DNA of 64,000 nt from NCBI GenBank assembly GCA_013400975.1, contig WBMZ01011683.1, positions 496,001 through 560,000 of the forward strand. The letters run 5' to 3'. The notes under the pieces are model-generated. The model made no database searches, was not told the DNA's origin, and saw nothing but the letters and a program-made list of their open reading frames with translations. Within the stretch, counting starts at the first letter, position 1. Every line of letters begins with the position of its first letter. This document shows, in pieces, positions 35,881 to 48,500 of the stretch. A program made the translations under genes and the position numbers. This DNA comes from Atrichornis clamosus (taxonomy: Eukaryota; Chordata; Aves; Passeriformes; Menuridae).

Positions 35881-38800
35881 ATATTAGAAAAAGTTTGAGA
35901 CACCTATTTATGTGTTGAATTTGTTAATTACTTGCTGATACTAAAATGACCAAATCTAACAGGTAGAAACTTAACACAAAACTACAAAATCACAAGATTC
36001 ACAAGCTCTGTGGGGTGCCTTCAAGTAGTGTAAAAAGCTTACAGTGTTCATAGTAAATTATACTCAAGAACAGATCCAAAACTGATTGTCTAGCTATTGA
36101 TATACCAGTAGGCATTCAGGCATGACAATGCATGCTTTCTTGCATACAGTACATGGTTTAAAAATCAGATGTTTTTTCTGTGGAAGCTTCTAGTTTTCTA
36201 TGTTTTTGTTTGAGTGGATTTGGAAATTCTGGGGGTCTTTTTTAAATAAGAAATGCTCAAAATTTCTTCAAAGTTACAACCTGAAACATCCAAAATCAAA
36301 CTGCAGCAAAATGTTTAAAATGTGCTCTACCTGTTTGGAAATATGAACCTTCACACCTAAAAAGAAGGTGAAAAAAATGTGTGCAGACCAAAGTATGTAA
36401 TCCGTAAGTGTCACATATGTCAGTAAATTACCTGCAGGTATATGCCTGGTTCTGCCATTACTCTGCCAGATGTGGAATGCATCAAAGCTGATTCAAAGAT
36501 TAACACTAATGTATAGATTAACACTAATGGATAGAGATGTAGGCTGCAAGGCAGAGAAATTATTCAGCATTTTGTTGCCTGAGGACTAGTTCCTTACTAC
36601 ATACCCTCACTATCTAGAGTTTCTTTTTCCCTTATTATGTTTTACTTTATCCAGCGTAAAAGCATAATTTTTAATTTTCTGTCTGAAGTAGTTTTCTTAG
36701 TTTCCTCAAAATTAAGGTAGCTGATATTAGCCCACTGACTAATTTTTTCCCACAAATGTATTTTGTATGATTGATACAAATGGGCTATGTGAACCCTCTT
36801 TCCAGAAGTGTTCACCATAGCTCTCACATAGGTAAGCATAACTATATATAGATTCAGCATTTTAATTTTTTTGCATTCACTTTCTGGTTAAAGAAATGGT
36901 TTATGAGAGTAAACTTACATTCAAAAATCAATCTTTGGGAAGAATTGATAATAATACCTAAGGTTCATTCTAACCAATTATTCTCCAGGTTTGATTTCTG
37001 CCTGTTCCATTTTCATAGATTCTCTTTTTTCTATATTTCTCTCCTACCTAAACTGTTACACAGATAAAAATTTTTAGTTCCAAGGTATTCTATATTTATT
37101 ATTTTACCTATTTTCAATCTAATATATAGCCCTAGTTTTGAATATAAATGCTGCCAATAATTGGATAATTTAAGTGTAATTATGTCTGACTACAAAAATA
37201 AAGACAGAAATTATAAAATACTGTTCCAGAATAAATTATTTAATGTATCTAACCTTTCTACTAGTTGTCTCAGATATGTTATTGCAATGCTTAAAGACAA
37301 AATCATGCTTTAGGAGTAGGATTTCTGTCTTGCTCAGAAATCGGTCAGATTTTTTAAAACGTTAAGTTTTTTATAAAAGTAGCAAATTGTCTTTCTGTCA
37401 TACTTTGGGTATGCTCTAACACAAATGATAATTAATAATAATGGATTGAAATGTCCTCTGAGGACCAATTCAGACATTCCTGGGAACTAACTTCAGCTAC
37501 TAAATTTATGATTTTTTTAATGATAAAGGTATTGGCAAATGAAGAAACGGACTTAAATTACAAACATTTTTCTAAGGGTCATTGAATAGCTAAAAGTTAA
37601 AAAACTCTACTACGTATTCGAGCGAGCCCCCAGTTGAAATTATGTTTTAAAAATGTAGAGCATTAGGGAAGCTGTAGTGCAGTCTATCAAATAACAATTT
37701 CACTGGTGATGAAAACCCTTTTGAATAGGACAAAGAAATGTTTGGTGTCTCTGCTATTTTTCTTATTATCTTTTACTTTGGCACACAAAAGTTTTTTAGT
37801 CTAAGAAAGAATTTGGAATCAGAAAGAATGGTAAGAGACTGCAACATAATTCTGATTATTGTGACTGTTGAAGAATGAGTATTGTATTCACTTTAATGAC
37901 CTATAAAGAAAATTAAATGTCTGTAGCAATCAGCTTTGTAAACAGCTGAAGATTAGAACTGCATTTAAAAAAGAAAAAAAAGAAAGAAAATACCACCCTG
38001 ACTCTCTTCTCATTTCTAAGATACCTATCTCAATATCATATCCATAGTCCAAAGTTTCATTTTCCATTCCACACACAGCTCTGTATAAAGATATAATCTC
38101 AAATTCATCTGAAACTTTATTAAATTTGAGGTTAAAAATAAAAAAGATAAAAATATTCCAGGAATTTCTTTATCTTCTAAAGAATGGCAAACTGTGGAGA
38201 AAACTACAGCAAACTTTATGATAAATAGGGTTCAGATTTGTTTCGGCTGCAGTCTTCAGACTTGCTGTTAGTATAAGTAATTAGGGTGCTTGTCAAACAA
38301 TGTATTTCATGACACCCATGTCCCATGAATCAGGTTAATTGTGGTGTTCATAGCTGGCAGGACAAGATATTATTTATGCTCTTTAAATTGTCCGTTTATC
38401 AAGCTCTGATGTTTCACAAAAGAAGGGAGATATATAGGGTCACATCCAAAATGCTAGAGACAAGACAGAGTATATCTAGTCTATTCCAGAACACTTTAAA
38501 TACGTTTATTCACTTAATTTGCTCGGTTTGAATTCAGATCTGACCTTCTGTGCTAGCAAACATGAGTAGCTAAAAATCTTAAATGTATTGGGAGTATCTG
38601 ACATGAACGTGTTTTTTCTGTGGTGGGAAAAAATATCGCAGTTCCAGGGTTTTAAGTAGAATACAGTAAATAAATTTTTCACAAGGAAGAAAAATTGTCC
38701 TAAGGGAAACAATGGAATTTGGGAATGAATAAACATTGACCTTACCCTTATCCAAACACATTGAGGCATGAAAGACCTTTAAGTAAATATGTTTAACTTA

Positions 38801-39109
38801 TCTGTGTAGATGGTGGAGAGACAATGAGAGTCTTGATTCATAAAAATAATAAAAGTACCATCCAAGGCTCCAAATGAAATACAAATTAGTGTAAAAGAGT
38901 TGGTTTTATTCATGAACAGTATTTGATATTATCGGTGTTTTAGTCTCAGATGAGTTAATGATCAAGAAGATTATACATGGCATCCTTTCCATTCACAGGG
39001 TAAGATCAACACCAGTGCTTTCTTTGGGGAAATCCTGTATCACAAGGATTTACACCAGAAGACTCTAAATCAAAGAATAAATGGACTTCCAGAAATATAA
39101 CACTATTTC
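35881..39109. other. AT-rich DNA, short direct repeats only
   Basis: An 18-bp unit (AGATTAACACTAATGTAT) is tandemly duplicated with one mismatch at 36498-36534. A purine-rich A/G tract lies at 37966-37990. No mobile element or exon was recognised. Confidence 0.5.
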
Positions 39110-39605
39110 AGTTACAAGGGAAATTTATAATTCCTCTAGTCCATTCTCCTGCCCAAAATAATGATAATTTCGAAGTCAGGTTAGATTGCTCAGACTTGTG
39201 TCTAGACAAGTTTAAATATCTCCAAAGGTGAAGACTCTGTAACCCCACTACAGGGTTTAGCTACTCTCCTTACTTTTTTTTTTTTTTTTTTTTTGTTAGC
39301 CAGTTGGAATTTCTGATGCTGAAACTTTGAATTGTGTCCTATTTTTATGACTGAATAGGAGCTTTACTTTCTTCTGCATAAGATTTCCTTTACATAGTAA
39401 ATAAATTCAGTGTTATTCTCCTAGAGTGTTTTCTTTTCTAGACTGAACAAAACCCATTCCCTCCACCTCTCCCCACAACCTCTGTACTAGCACCTCATTT
39501 ATCTTGGTGGCCTTCCACTGGACTCACTCCAGTTTTTCTATCATGTCTTTTGCTTTGGGAGGCCCAAACTGGATGCAGCACTACATGTGTGGCTCCAAAA
39601 ATGTT
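39110..39605 (-). mobile_element. older CR1 LINE fragment, antisense
   Basis: Read on the plus strand, the blocks appear in reverse-complement CR1 order: TTATAATTCCTCTAGTCCATTCTCCTGCCC; TCTCCAAAGGTGAAGACTCTGTAACCCCACTACAGGGTTTAGC; GGAATTTCTGATGCTGAAACTTTGAATTGTGTCC; TAGACTGAACAAAACCCATTCCCTCC; TTATCTTGGTGGCCTTCCACTGGACTCACTCCAG; CAAACTGGATGCAGCACTACATGTGTGGCTC. The divergence is clearly greater than in the next element. A run of 21 T (39274-39294) interrupts it. It ends before the neighbouring CR1 tail, so the two are adjacent insertions, not one nested in the other. Confidence 0.85.
39274..39294. repeat. T21 homopolymer
   Basis: A run of 21 T lies inside the older antisense CR1. It is not at the element's 3' end and has no SINE or LINE body attached, so it is better explained by local expansion. 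Confidence 0.95.
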
Positions 39606-39710
39606 AAATAAAGGGTTTTAAAGAATTTGATTGTCCTGATGGATTTATTAACTCATATCAAAGAAACATAGGATCACAGAATGGTTTGAGTTGTAATGGA
39701 ACTTTGAAGA

Positions 39711-40430
39711 TCATCTAGTTCCAACCCTCCTGCCATGGGCAGGGACATCTTTCACTAGACCAGGTTGCACAGAGCCCCATCCAACCTGGCCTTGAACAAT
39801 TCCAGGGATGAGGCATCCACAATTTCTCTGATCAACCTGTCCCAGTGTCTCAGCAACCTCACAGTAAAGAAATTCTTCCTTATATCTAAACCTACTTTCT
39901 TTCAATTTAAACCCATTCGCTCTTGTCCTATCACTGCATGCCCTTGTAAATAGTCTTGACCCATTTTTCCTGTAAGTTCTTTTCAAGTGCTGGGAGGCTA
40001 CAACTAGGTCACCCCTAAGCCATCTCTTTTCCAGGCTGAACAATCCCAATTCTCTCAGCCTTTCCACATAAAAGTGGTAATTGCTCCCTCTTATCAACTT
40101 GGTGGCCTCCTCTGGACTCACTCCAACAGGTCTATGTCCTTTCTGTTTTGAGGACCACAGAGCTGGATGCAGCGCTCCAGGTAGGGTCTGACCACAGCAG
40201 AGGGGCAGGATCCCCTCCCTCACCCTGCTGGCCACACTGCTTTGGCTGCAGCCCAGGACACATTTGGCTTTCTGGGCTGCAAGTGCACATTGCCAGCTCA
40301 TGTCCAGCCTCTCATCCATCAGCACCCCCAAGTCCTTCTCAGCAGGGCTACTCTGGAACTGTTCATCCCACAGAATGTGTTGATACTGGGGGTTTCCCAG
40401 ACCCAGGTGCAGCACCTTGCACTTGGTCAT
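39711..40430 (-). pseudogene. CR1 ORF2 post-RT region relic, 239-codon open frame
   Basis: This is the longest open frame in the window and belongs to the CR1 element, not to a host gene. Recognisable family motifs, in order, are KCKVLHLG (residues 3-10), EKDLGVLMDERLDMSWQCALAAQKA (about 31-55), SVASRVREGILPL (about 65-77), ERLRELGLFSLEKRWLRGDL (about 123-142) and SDRTRANGFKLKESRFR (about 166-182). The stretch at about 78-105 and the last ~55 residues are out of register with the family, so at least one small indel pair and a terminal frameshift have occurred. The frame's openness is inherited from a recent, active parent and does not imply host function. Confidence 0.9.
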
Positions 40431-41541
40431 GTTAAATCATATAAGATTCCCACTTCTCAAATCCACTTCTCTCTGGATGGCATCCTATCCTTCAGGTGCG
40501 TCAACAGCACCACTGAGCTTGGTGCCATCTGCAAAATTCCTGATGGTGCACTTGATCCCTCTGTCTGTGTCATTAATTAAGGCATTAAATAACACTCGAT
40601 CCAGTATGGACCCTTGAGGGACCGCTCATCACTGATGCCCATTGCTACTCTGAGTCATTGACCACTGCTCTCTGGATGCAACCATCCAACCCATTCCTAA
40701 TCCACTTAGCAGTCCACCATCAAATCCATCGCTTTACAATTTGGAGAAAAAGATATTGGAGGGGACCATGTAAAATATTTTACGTAAGTCCAGATAACTG
40801 ACATTTGTATTCCTTTCCTTTATGCACTGATGCAGTTATTCCATCACAGAGAGCCACTAGGTTGTTCAGGCAGGATTTGCCCTTGGTGATGCCGTGCCGA
40901 CTGTCTCAAATCAACTCCCTGTTCTCCATGTGCCTTGGCACAGCCTCTGGGAGGATCTGTTCAATGATCTTTCCAGGCACAGAGGTGAGGTTGACAGGTC
41001 AGCAGTGCCCAGGGTCATCCTTTCCTCCCTATTTAAAGATGGGTGCTATGTTTCCCTTTTCCCAGTCACTGGGGAGTTCCCTTGACTGCCATGTCTTTTC
41101 TGAATATCCTGGAGAGCGGCTTGGCAACTACACCAGCCAATTCCTTCAGGACTCTGGCATGGATGTCATCAGGTCCCATAGACTTGCACACATTCAGGTT
41201 CCTCAGGTGGTCATGAACCTGATCTTTGCTTACAGGGACTTTACTCTCCCACTATTCATACTGTCATCCATCCACTCGAGAGGTGTGGGAAGACAGGTTG
41301 CCATCGCAGACTGAGACAAAAGTGTTGCTAAGTACCTCAGCCTTCTTCTCATCTGTTGTTACCCATTCACCAGCGTTGTTTATCAGAGGGGGCGCACCTT
41401 CTTTGACTTTCCTTTTCTCTTTAACACACCTGTGGAAGGCCTTTCTGTTATTCTTTGCATCCCTTGCCAGGTTCAGTTCCAGTTACCCTGAATGTCCTCA
41501 CGCCCTCCTTCCACAACCCTACTCTCTGTACTCTTCCCAGG

Positions 41542-41754
41542 TTACCTGTCCTTGTTTCCACTGCATTTGATTCTTGCCCTGACCAGCAGTTTTCTATTCA
41601 GCCACGTTGATCTCTTGTCTTCCTTGCCTGATTTCGTGCTCCTGGGAATCGCTAGCTCTTGTGCTCTATGGAAGCTTGCTTTAAAGATCTGCCAGCTGTG
41701 TTCTGCTTCATTGTCCCTGAGGGCAGTCTCCGAGGGGATCCCACTGATAATCAC
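41542..41754 (-). pseudogene. CR1 ORF2 endonuclease-RT linker relic
   Basis: 70 open codons with the family pattern WQIFKASFHRAQELAIP...KSGK...STWLNRKLL, which corresponds to the WEIFK...AQE..IP...WLN.ELL segment between the endonuclease and RT of CR1-type elements. It shows that the element was truncated upstream of the RT domain and just inside the end of the endonuclease region. Confidence 0.85.
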
Positions 41755-41818
41755 CCTGGAGAGCTGGAAATCTGCCTTTTTAAAGTTCAGAAGCCTGACT
41801 TTACCCCTTACCTGACCT

Positions 41819-44800
41819 GTATTTAGATCAGGATGAAATTAGCTGCTTGTATCACTATGTAGCGATACATGCATAATCTTTTTTCACAGAAAAATGAATA
41901 TTTATTGAATATTTTGTTTAAAAACACTAGTAAGAATACCATGTAGTGTGACACACTGAAAAGTTTGTGTTTATGTACTATGATCCATTAATATTTATTT
42001 GGTATATTTTGATATTCAAGTGGCTTTGGTTTGTTTTGCTGTGGTCTTTTTGTTTTGTTTTGCTTTGTTTTCATTTTTTGAATAGCAAAGAGTGAAAATA
42101 CTTTGAAGCTTAGTAACATCATTTACACTGATCAAACAGACCTGGAACATTCCATAGAGATTTAATTTTAACTTCAAGAAAATGAAATTTCTTTCTGAAT
42201 ATGACCAATTTTTATGAAAGTCTTTTATTGTAGAACATCAATAACTGAAAATATCTGCTTTTAGCAGAGCAATTGTACCTTGGAAGGAACAAGTACGAAC
42301 ATGAAACACAGAAATGAGGTGGTTGCAGCACAGTGAGCTCTTGCTATAATGAAGGAGTTAAAAAAAAATGAGAGTTAACAATTTAAAGTATAAAGAGAAT
42401 TCAGGAGTAGGAGGCCAAATTCAACCAGGTGGCATGACTAATTTTATTAACAAATCAGAGACAAGTAATTTTATTAGTTATGAATGCATTTGGAGAAAAG
42501 AGATTTATTTATTGAATATTGTTCTGTGCATTTTCCACTTTGTCTTATTTTGTCAGATTTCTAGGCAGGGGCTTAAGACACCAGTGTATTGAGGATTCCT
42601 AAATTTTGAACCCAGACATTGCTGCAAAAGTCTCTCTAGATATTTTGAAGAGTTGGTCTTTGGCAACAAGATATACTAAATGTCTGCTCTGGGATCTTCA
42701 AGACACTTTTTTTCCTTTTGTAATTTTTTTATTTTTTATATTTCTGTGGATAATGTGGATCACAGCAAAGAAAGATTTGGCTATGAACAGAGAGTAAAGC
42801 TGTGTTAAAACAGAAATCACTGGTGTGGTGCGGATGTGGAGAGGCGAGCTTTTTGCTTTTGTATTATGTTTAACTTGACCCAAGACAGTCATCCTATTTT
42901 CTTAACCTTCTGTAGCAGAAAGTCTATGGAGCAGTAAAAAACCAAAAAACACTACAAAGATGCACACACTGACTTTATGCAGGGGCCCATTTATTAGTTC
43001 AATACATGCAAGCTAAAGAATTCTGCTAACAGATTTCACCTACTTTGTTGTTACCAAAAAAAAGAAAAAAATTAATCACATCCCATTCCCACCTTCCCTA
43101 GTGTTATTCAACACCAACACCAGTTAACTGGCTGGAAAGAATGACATTAGTACCAGTCTATTTGATCTGACTCAGTGCTGCTCTGATCAGACAAACTTAC
43201 CGTGATGGAAACAGAAGACTTGCCTTATTCCTTGAAGTCATAGTTATAGTGCTAGTTTCAGAAATAACTATCCTGGCATTCGTCAGCTCAAGTCCGAGTT
43301 TAGAAACAGGCAGTTTACAAAACCAATGGACATTTATTCAAGTAAAAGTAACTCTTTCAATGACTTATGTTTAGCAATACCCAAACATATTAGACAGATG
43401 ATTATAAATGTTCTAAGCAGGCTATAAACTTACAGGCTTTATGGGTAAACCAGTGTCTGAGAGGCAGAGTTCATGCTATCAGATGCATGAAACAATTTAT
43501 GGGAGAAACATTTTACCTTTAATTAACTCTTTAATCACATTGGTAATTCGTTTTAAAATATAGCATAGATTAACTCATTAACATTATCTTGAAACCATTT
43601 TCTCTCGTCGATGTTCTCTGAGGAAATAATTTTGTTAGCTGTTCTTTTTAGTGTCACATAAACACTATAAACCACTAACTCTTTCCTTGCAGATGATCAC
43701 CATTATCCCCTCAGAGTTATATTACAGGGAGAGGAAGTTATGACCTCTTTCATAATCTAAATTTGGCTACTCCAAACCAACCAACACTCAGCTGTACAAG
43801 AACCTACTTGATGTAATACGTCACCTACAGAATGATCTCCTGTTCTCAATGCCTTAACCGACTGCCTCTTGAAGTCTGTCTGATACCTAAGTCATAGAGG
43901 TATTAGTAATGTCAGCTGCTACTTGTGCTCTTGATAACTAAGCAGCTGCATTGTAATTGCTCAGTAAGGCCTTATTTGAACCCAGTGAGTGAAGCAGAGC
44001 TCCAGGTTAACTCTAATCCTGGTGGAATAGGCAGCACAGTAGTGCAAAACCTTTGCGCAACGTCAGCTGTAGGGGAGTCTAAAAATAATATTTTCCAATG
44101 ATTGAGCCCACTCTTCAGTTCTTGTTTGAATTATTGCAGAAAACCAGGGATCATTTTGTAGATGATCATATCATACATGAATTCTGTGGTATTCACCTTT
44201 TGCTACATTTTTATAAGAATCTTAGCTGTATCAATTGTGCCATATATCGCCCAGGTTATTTCTCACAGTGTAACTTAAATAATTGAATTTTATATCAGAT
44301 ACTCTACTGCAAACCCTTCCAGGGATGTTACAATTAAGTTAATACTACCTGTTTGCTGGAAAAACTTGGAATATATGACTTGCCAGTTTTAATTTTCTAG
44401 GTGGTTCATTTTTAAATAGTAATTCATTTCTTCTGTCTTAATATAAATAATTAAACAAAGAATCAAAAATATATTTAATCGGATTGCTTGGAAGAGATTT
44501 ATATAAAACACAGTATAATAATTTTGCCCTTAGAGTGATAATCTGTGTTATATCTGTAAGATCTGTCCAGCTTTCTTTAATGATAACATTATCTGTAGTC
44601 AATAGGATTTTTTAAATCATTATTTCAGAACTAGATCTGTAGAGATAAGCAGTGCTAGAAAACTTTTTTAATTTTGTCACTATTTTTAAGAGAGCTGAAT
44701 TCCATAAATCCCATTTCTACGTGAAGCTTTTCTCTGCCTATGTGTTTGGAAAAGGATACTAATTTAAAAGAAACAATAAGTCTTAGTTAAAGTTCAAAAA

Positions 44801-45461
44801 ATAAACAAATACACAAACAATGAAAAGCTCCCAAAACATTTCCTACTGTAATATTGCTTCTGGAAAGTTCTAGGTATTCCTTGCTGAAATAAGATATAAG
44901 TGTTGAAAAGGAGGGAGTAAAAGTTTGAGTCTTGGCATTTAGTTCTGGAGCCTGTAGATGTCATTTTCCTTTTTTCTTTAGATGTGTTCCATGTACAAAT
45001 AGAAAATTCTGAATTCAGTTCTAACTCTGCCAAGACTCATCTTTGCACTTTAAAATTCCATATTTCCTTAATCATTGTCTGGAAAAGTCATATTGTCTGT
45101 GGCATGCAATCACTGAACTAACCTAAGGACATCTTGACAGAGCTTTGAAGATTAAAAGTGTAACATGGAACTGGGTGTAAATGGAAGAGGGGAGAAAGTT
45201 TAGCATATGGAGTACTGCCACACTGAATCTTTGAAAAAATAACGTTCTATGTGTATTAGAAGTGTGGCTAATGCACTAAGAAAAGCCTGTGTGTGCTGTT
45301 CCAGGAGCACAGCAACAGGGGCCCAGTATGAGCTTTCAGACATCCACATCTCAATCAGGACAGGAAAGCTGCTCTGTCTCGTTCCTCCTGCATGGAGCCC
45401 AGTTATATATCTTTTCTCAGGTATATCATACTAACCTTGTAAAATTGGGCCATTTCACTTA
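41819..45461. other. AT-rich DNA with a (TTTTG)n-like tract
   Basis: A low-complexity TTTTG/TTTGC tract lies at 42024-42073. Otherwise no mobile element or exon was recognised. Short open frames on both strands have no domain signature. Confidence 0.5.
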
Positions 45462-45518
45462 AGAGTCAGACTCGATGATCTGTGTGGGTCCCTTCCTACT
45501 CAGAATATTCTGTGATTT
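45462..45518 (+). mobile_element. CR1 LINE 3' tail, about 55 bp
   Basis: AGAGTCAGACTCGATGATCTGTGTGGGTCCCTTCCTACTCAGAATATTCTGTGATTT matches the last ~55 bp of the CR1 3' UTR (GGACTCGATGATCCTTGTGGGTCCCTTCCAACTCAGGATATTCTATGATT). Only the extreme end was copied, or the rest has decayed beyond recognition. Confidence 0.88.
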
Positions 45519-48500
45519 ATAATAAAATTATTGAGATGCTATTGTGATAATTTTATACAGTATCTGTTGTCATTTGAAATATACCTCATCCTGTGATCCA
45601 GAAATGTGTCTATGCAATATAAAATTGTAGAATTTAGTAAATATAACTAAAACAAAAAAGAAAAAACCCCATGTCATCAGTAGTAGTTTATAACCTGTTT
45701 TGGATATATTTTGGGGTTTATTTCATTCTTGCTCGAAATATGTTAGATACTCAGAGTCACAGGATCCCTTTGCCTGGCCACACTAAGCAGTAATTTGCCA
45801 CAGCAGTCTATCACATGATATACTGAAAGGGAGAAGGAGGTATTAACTATGGATCCAGAGACCTGTAGACGCATTTTGCCAACAGGAGCCTGCATAGATC
45901 CAGGTTTGATCTGGCTATTCAGATTTCTTCAGTCCCTAAAAATTAATTTTCTGCAAATGATCCATACTCTATGAAGAGATTTTTAGTATCTGCTGCCAAG
46001 TAAATTTCTGAGAAGTGATCAGTGAATACTTTGTGGGCAGCAGTGTTGGAACAGAAGGAAATATTTGCTCATAGTCTGGAGAAATTCTACAGTACCTGAA
46101 GCGGACTCTGGGATGTGAAAGTTGACTGTATGTGGACAATCCTATGTGGAGGTTGATATTAAATTATTTGCATTCCAAAATTCCTTGTGACATTGAACAC
46201 TGTTCTTATAAGAAATTTAAGTTTCTGTCACCATAAAGAAAATTTGCCATTTCAAATTTCTAATAGTCCAATATCACTACTTTGTGATCAAGCTAAAATA
46301 AAATCAGCAGATATGGTGGTGAAGAATACTGAAATCTAATTTCTTCTTACATAGCAAACTCTTCTCTCTTTTCAGCCCTTTCTGGACCTTGCACATAGCT
46401 TATTTACAAAATAGCTGTGCTCACTTACCTTCCAGTTCAAGTTTCTTGCCAAATTATACTTTGATGGGTTTGCCTTTAGAGTTTCTTTTCCCTTTCTGGT
46501 CAACAAACCTCCTTAGGAGATAATTTTATCACTTTCTTTCTAAACTGCAATAAAAGCAATCAAAAAGTCATTGGCCCTTCTGTTAGGTACATCAGCAGCT
46601 ACAGAGGGTTATGCTGACCTAAACACAGTTTACAACATATCATTTCAGTACAACTAGAGGCAATGAATAAGGGCACAAAGGTGATTAATATTGTCATCAT
46701 TTCAAATGTTAAATAAACTTTTCCAAATTTTCCTTTATGGAGCAATACTGTGGCTATAGAACCATATGCCTTCATTCTGCTGAAGTGCTAAAATTTTAAG
46801 GGCAAAGAACCTGAGTCTGATAGATGCTGAATGTCATTCAGCCCACTGGGTTTGTGGATGCTGAACACGTTTTCAAGGGATGCCTAGTATGTCATAGGAT
46901 CAGTCCATTGCAGCACTGCTGCAGTAAGATCTTGGAGTTTCTGTCATATAGGCAATAGAAAAATGTGATAACGTGTGTTTAGATGAAATATAGCAACCTA
47001 GTCAGCTGTTAATACTGGCAGCGGTGAGTCAATCTGAAGACAGAGCTGAAAGGATTCTAGCTCTAAAATTGAAAAAGTTTTGGATCAATATAGGTAAATA
47101 AGAACACAGTAGACTTACAGAGGAACAGACCTCCCAGTTTCAAGTCTATGAAAAGTAAAGGAATTGTATTGTCAAGATTACTCTGTTTAGTAGGCCCTTC
47201 AAAGTCTTCCAGTGTTCTGAAAACTATTTGTCCTCTTTAGGGGAGATGTGTAAAATAACACTGGCTAGCATTTTCATTTTCATTATATTTGGTTTTTTTA
47301 TGCTTGACTGCTTTATACAAAGCCATTCCCTATAATACTGAGCAATCTAGCTTGCAATTTTAAAGGTATCATTCACAATAAATAAATGTATCTATCTGTC
47401 AGATCTTGGAGTAAAACACAAATGTTCTGTGTTTTCCATGAGAGAAATATACAGTTGAAAAGCTCCCTAAAGTAATTTTCTCCCAGGTCGATCATATACT
47501 CATATTTAATAGGCTTTTTAGTCCCAATGGCCAATATTAGAAATTCTGCATAGTATATATAGAAATAAATTTACTAGAACAATGATATGAACATTGTATC
47601 AAAAACCTAGCATATCTGATGTTCACATGATATTTCTTTTCTTTCTAACTTAAATTCCAAATCTTCTTGACCCGAATGTGCAGAGCACCCAAGAGTAACC
47701 AGCTACCAGGTGCCTGATGCATATGTGCCTGGGATTTATATAAATTGCAATACACCTGAGCCCTTCCTTCTTCTGGCAAACACTTGTAAGCAGAAAAGCA
47801 AACAAGCAAAACCACTTTTTAGGTCCATAGCATATTAGACCCTGAATAAAGTAGAATTCAAGCTTATAACAATATTCTTCTCCTCTAAATGTGAATTCAA
47901 AGCAAGGACATAAATAAAAGTGAATGCATGTGCTGGAACAGAAAGGAATAGCAATAAAAACAACAAAACTGAGGAATACTGTAGTGCCTCCCCCCTACTG
48001 AATGCAGAGGGAGTAATTCACAGTTTTCATTGACAAAGATGTGTTCTTGGTGTCAGAACTGATTTCAATTACACAGTCTTCTGTACCTAGGCCTTTGAGG
48101 AATTCCATCACTCTTGAACTGATCTAGAAGAATTTGGATCCATGAAATGGTAAAGAGATCCTAGATCTTTCAGTCACATTAGGAACTGCAAGATATCTAG
48201 GAATCCATCACTATGACCTTAATCCTTATCAGGAAGTTGACAAGACCCAACAAAAGGAGCCAGGTTTTGTCCACTTTGTGTCCTTTCTTATTATCTTTGC
48301 GATCTGTCATGGAAGTAACTGAATAAGTATTGACAGACTTATTCTCACGGGTGTGATAAGTATTGTTACTTCATTTTTGCAGTTCAGGATCTGAACCACA
48401 GGCACAGATAGCCATGAAATAAGGAAACACGTAAGTACATTCTCACCTGAGACACAGCTGAGAAACTTGGCTTACAAAACAAAAGCACAAAGTACATTTT

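Larger units (their letters stand above)
39667..41818 (-). mobile_element. CR1 LINE, about 2.15 kb, minus strand, 5'-truncated
   Basis: The longest mobile element in the window. The plus strand begins with the reverse complement of the CR1 tail (CATAGGATCACAGAATGG...TCATCTAGTTCCAACCC) and continues through the 3' UTR, the post-RT region and the RT domain, up to the linker between endonuclease and RT. The 5' truncation is at about 41818; the endonuclease, ORF1 and 5' UTR are missing. The element is about half of a full-length CR1. The FADD catalytic box reads F-A-D-G at 40524-40535. Multiple indels and stop codons break ORF2, so the copy cannot move. Similarity to the family is good across the whole length, pointing to a comparatively recent insertion. 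Confidence 0.96.

Noticed and set aside
40148..41815. Overlapping plus-strand open frames of up to 169 codons
   Set aside because: They are the antisense of the minus-strand CR1 element; the minus strand shows the RT-family motifs.
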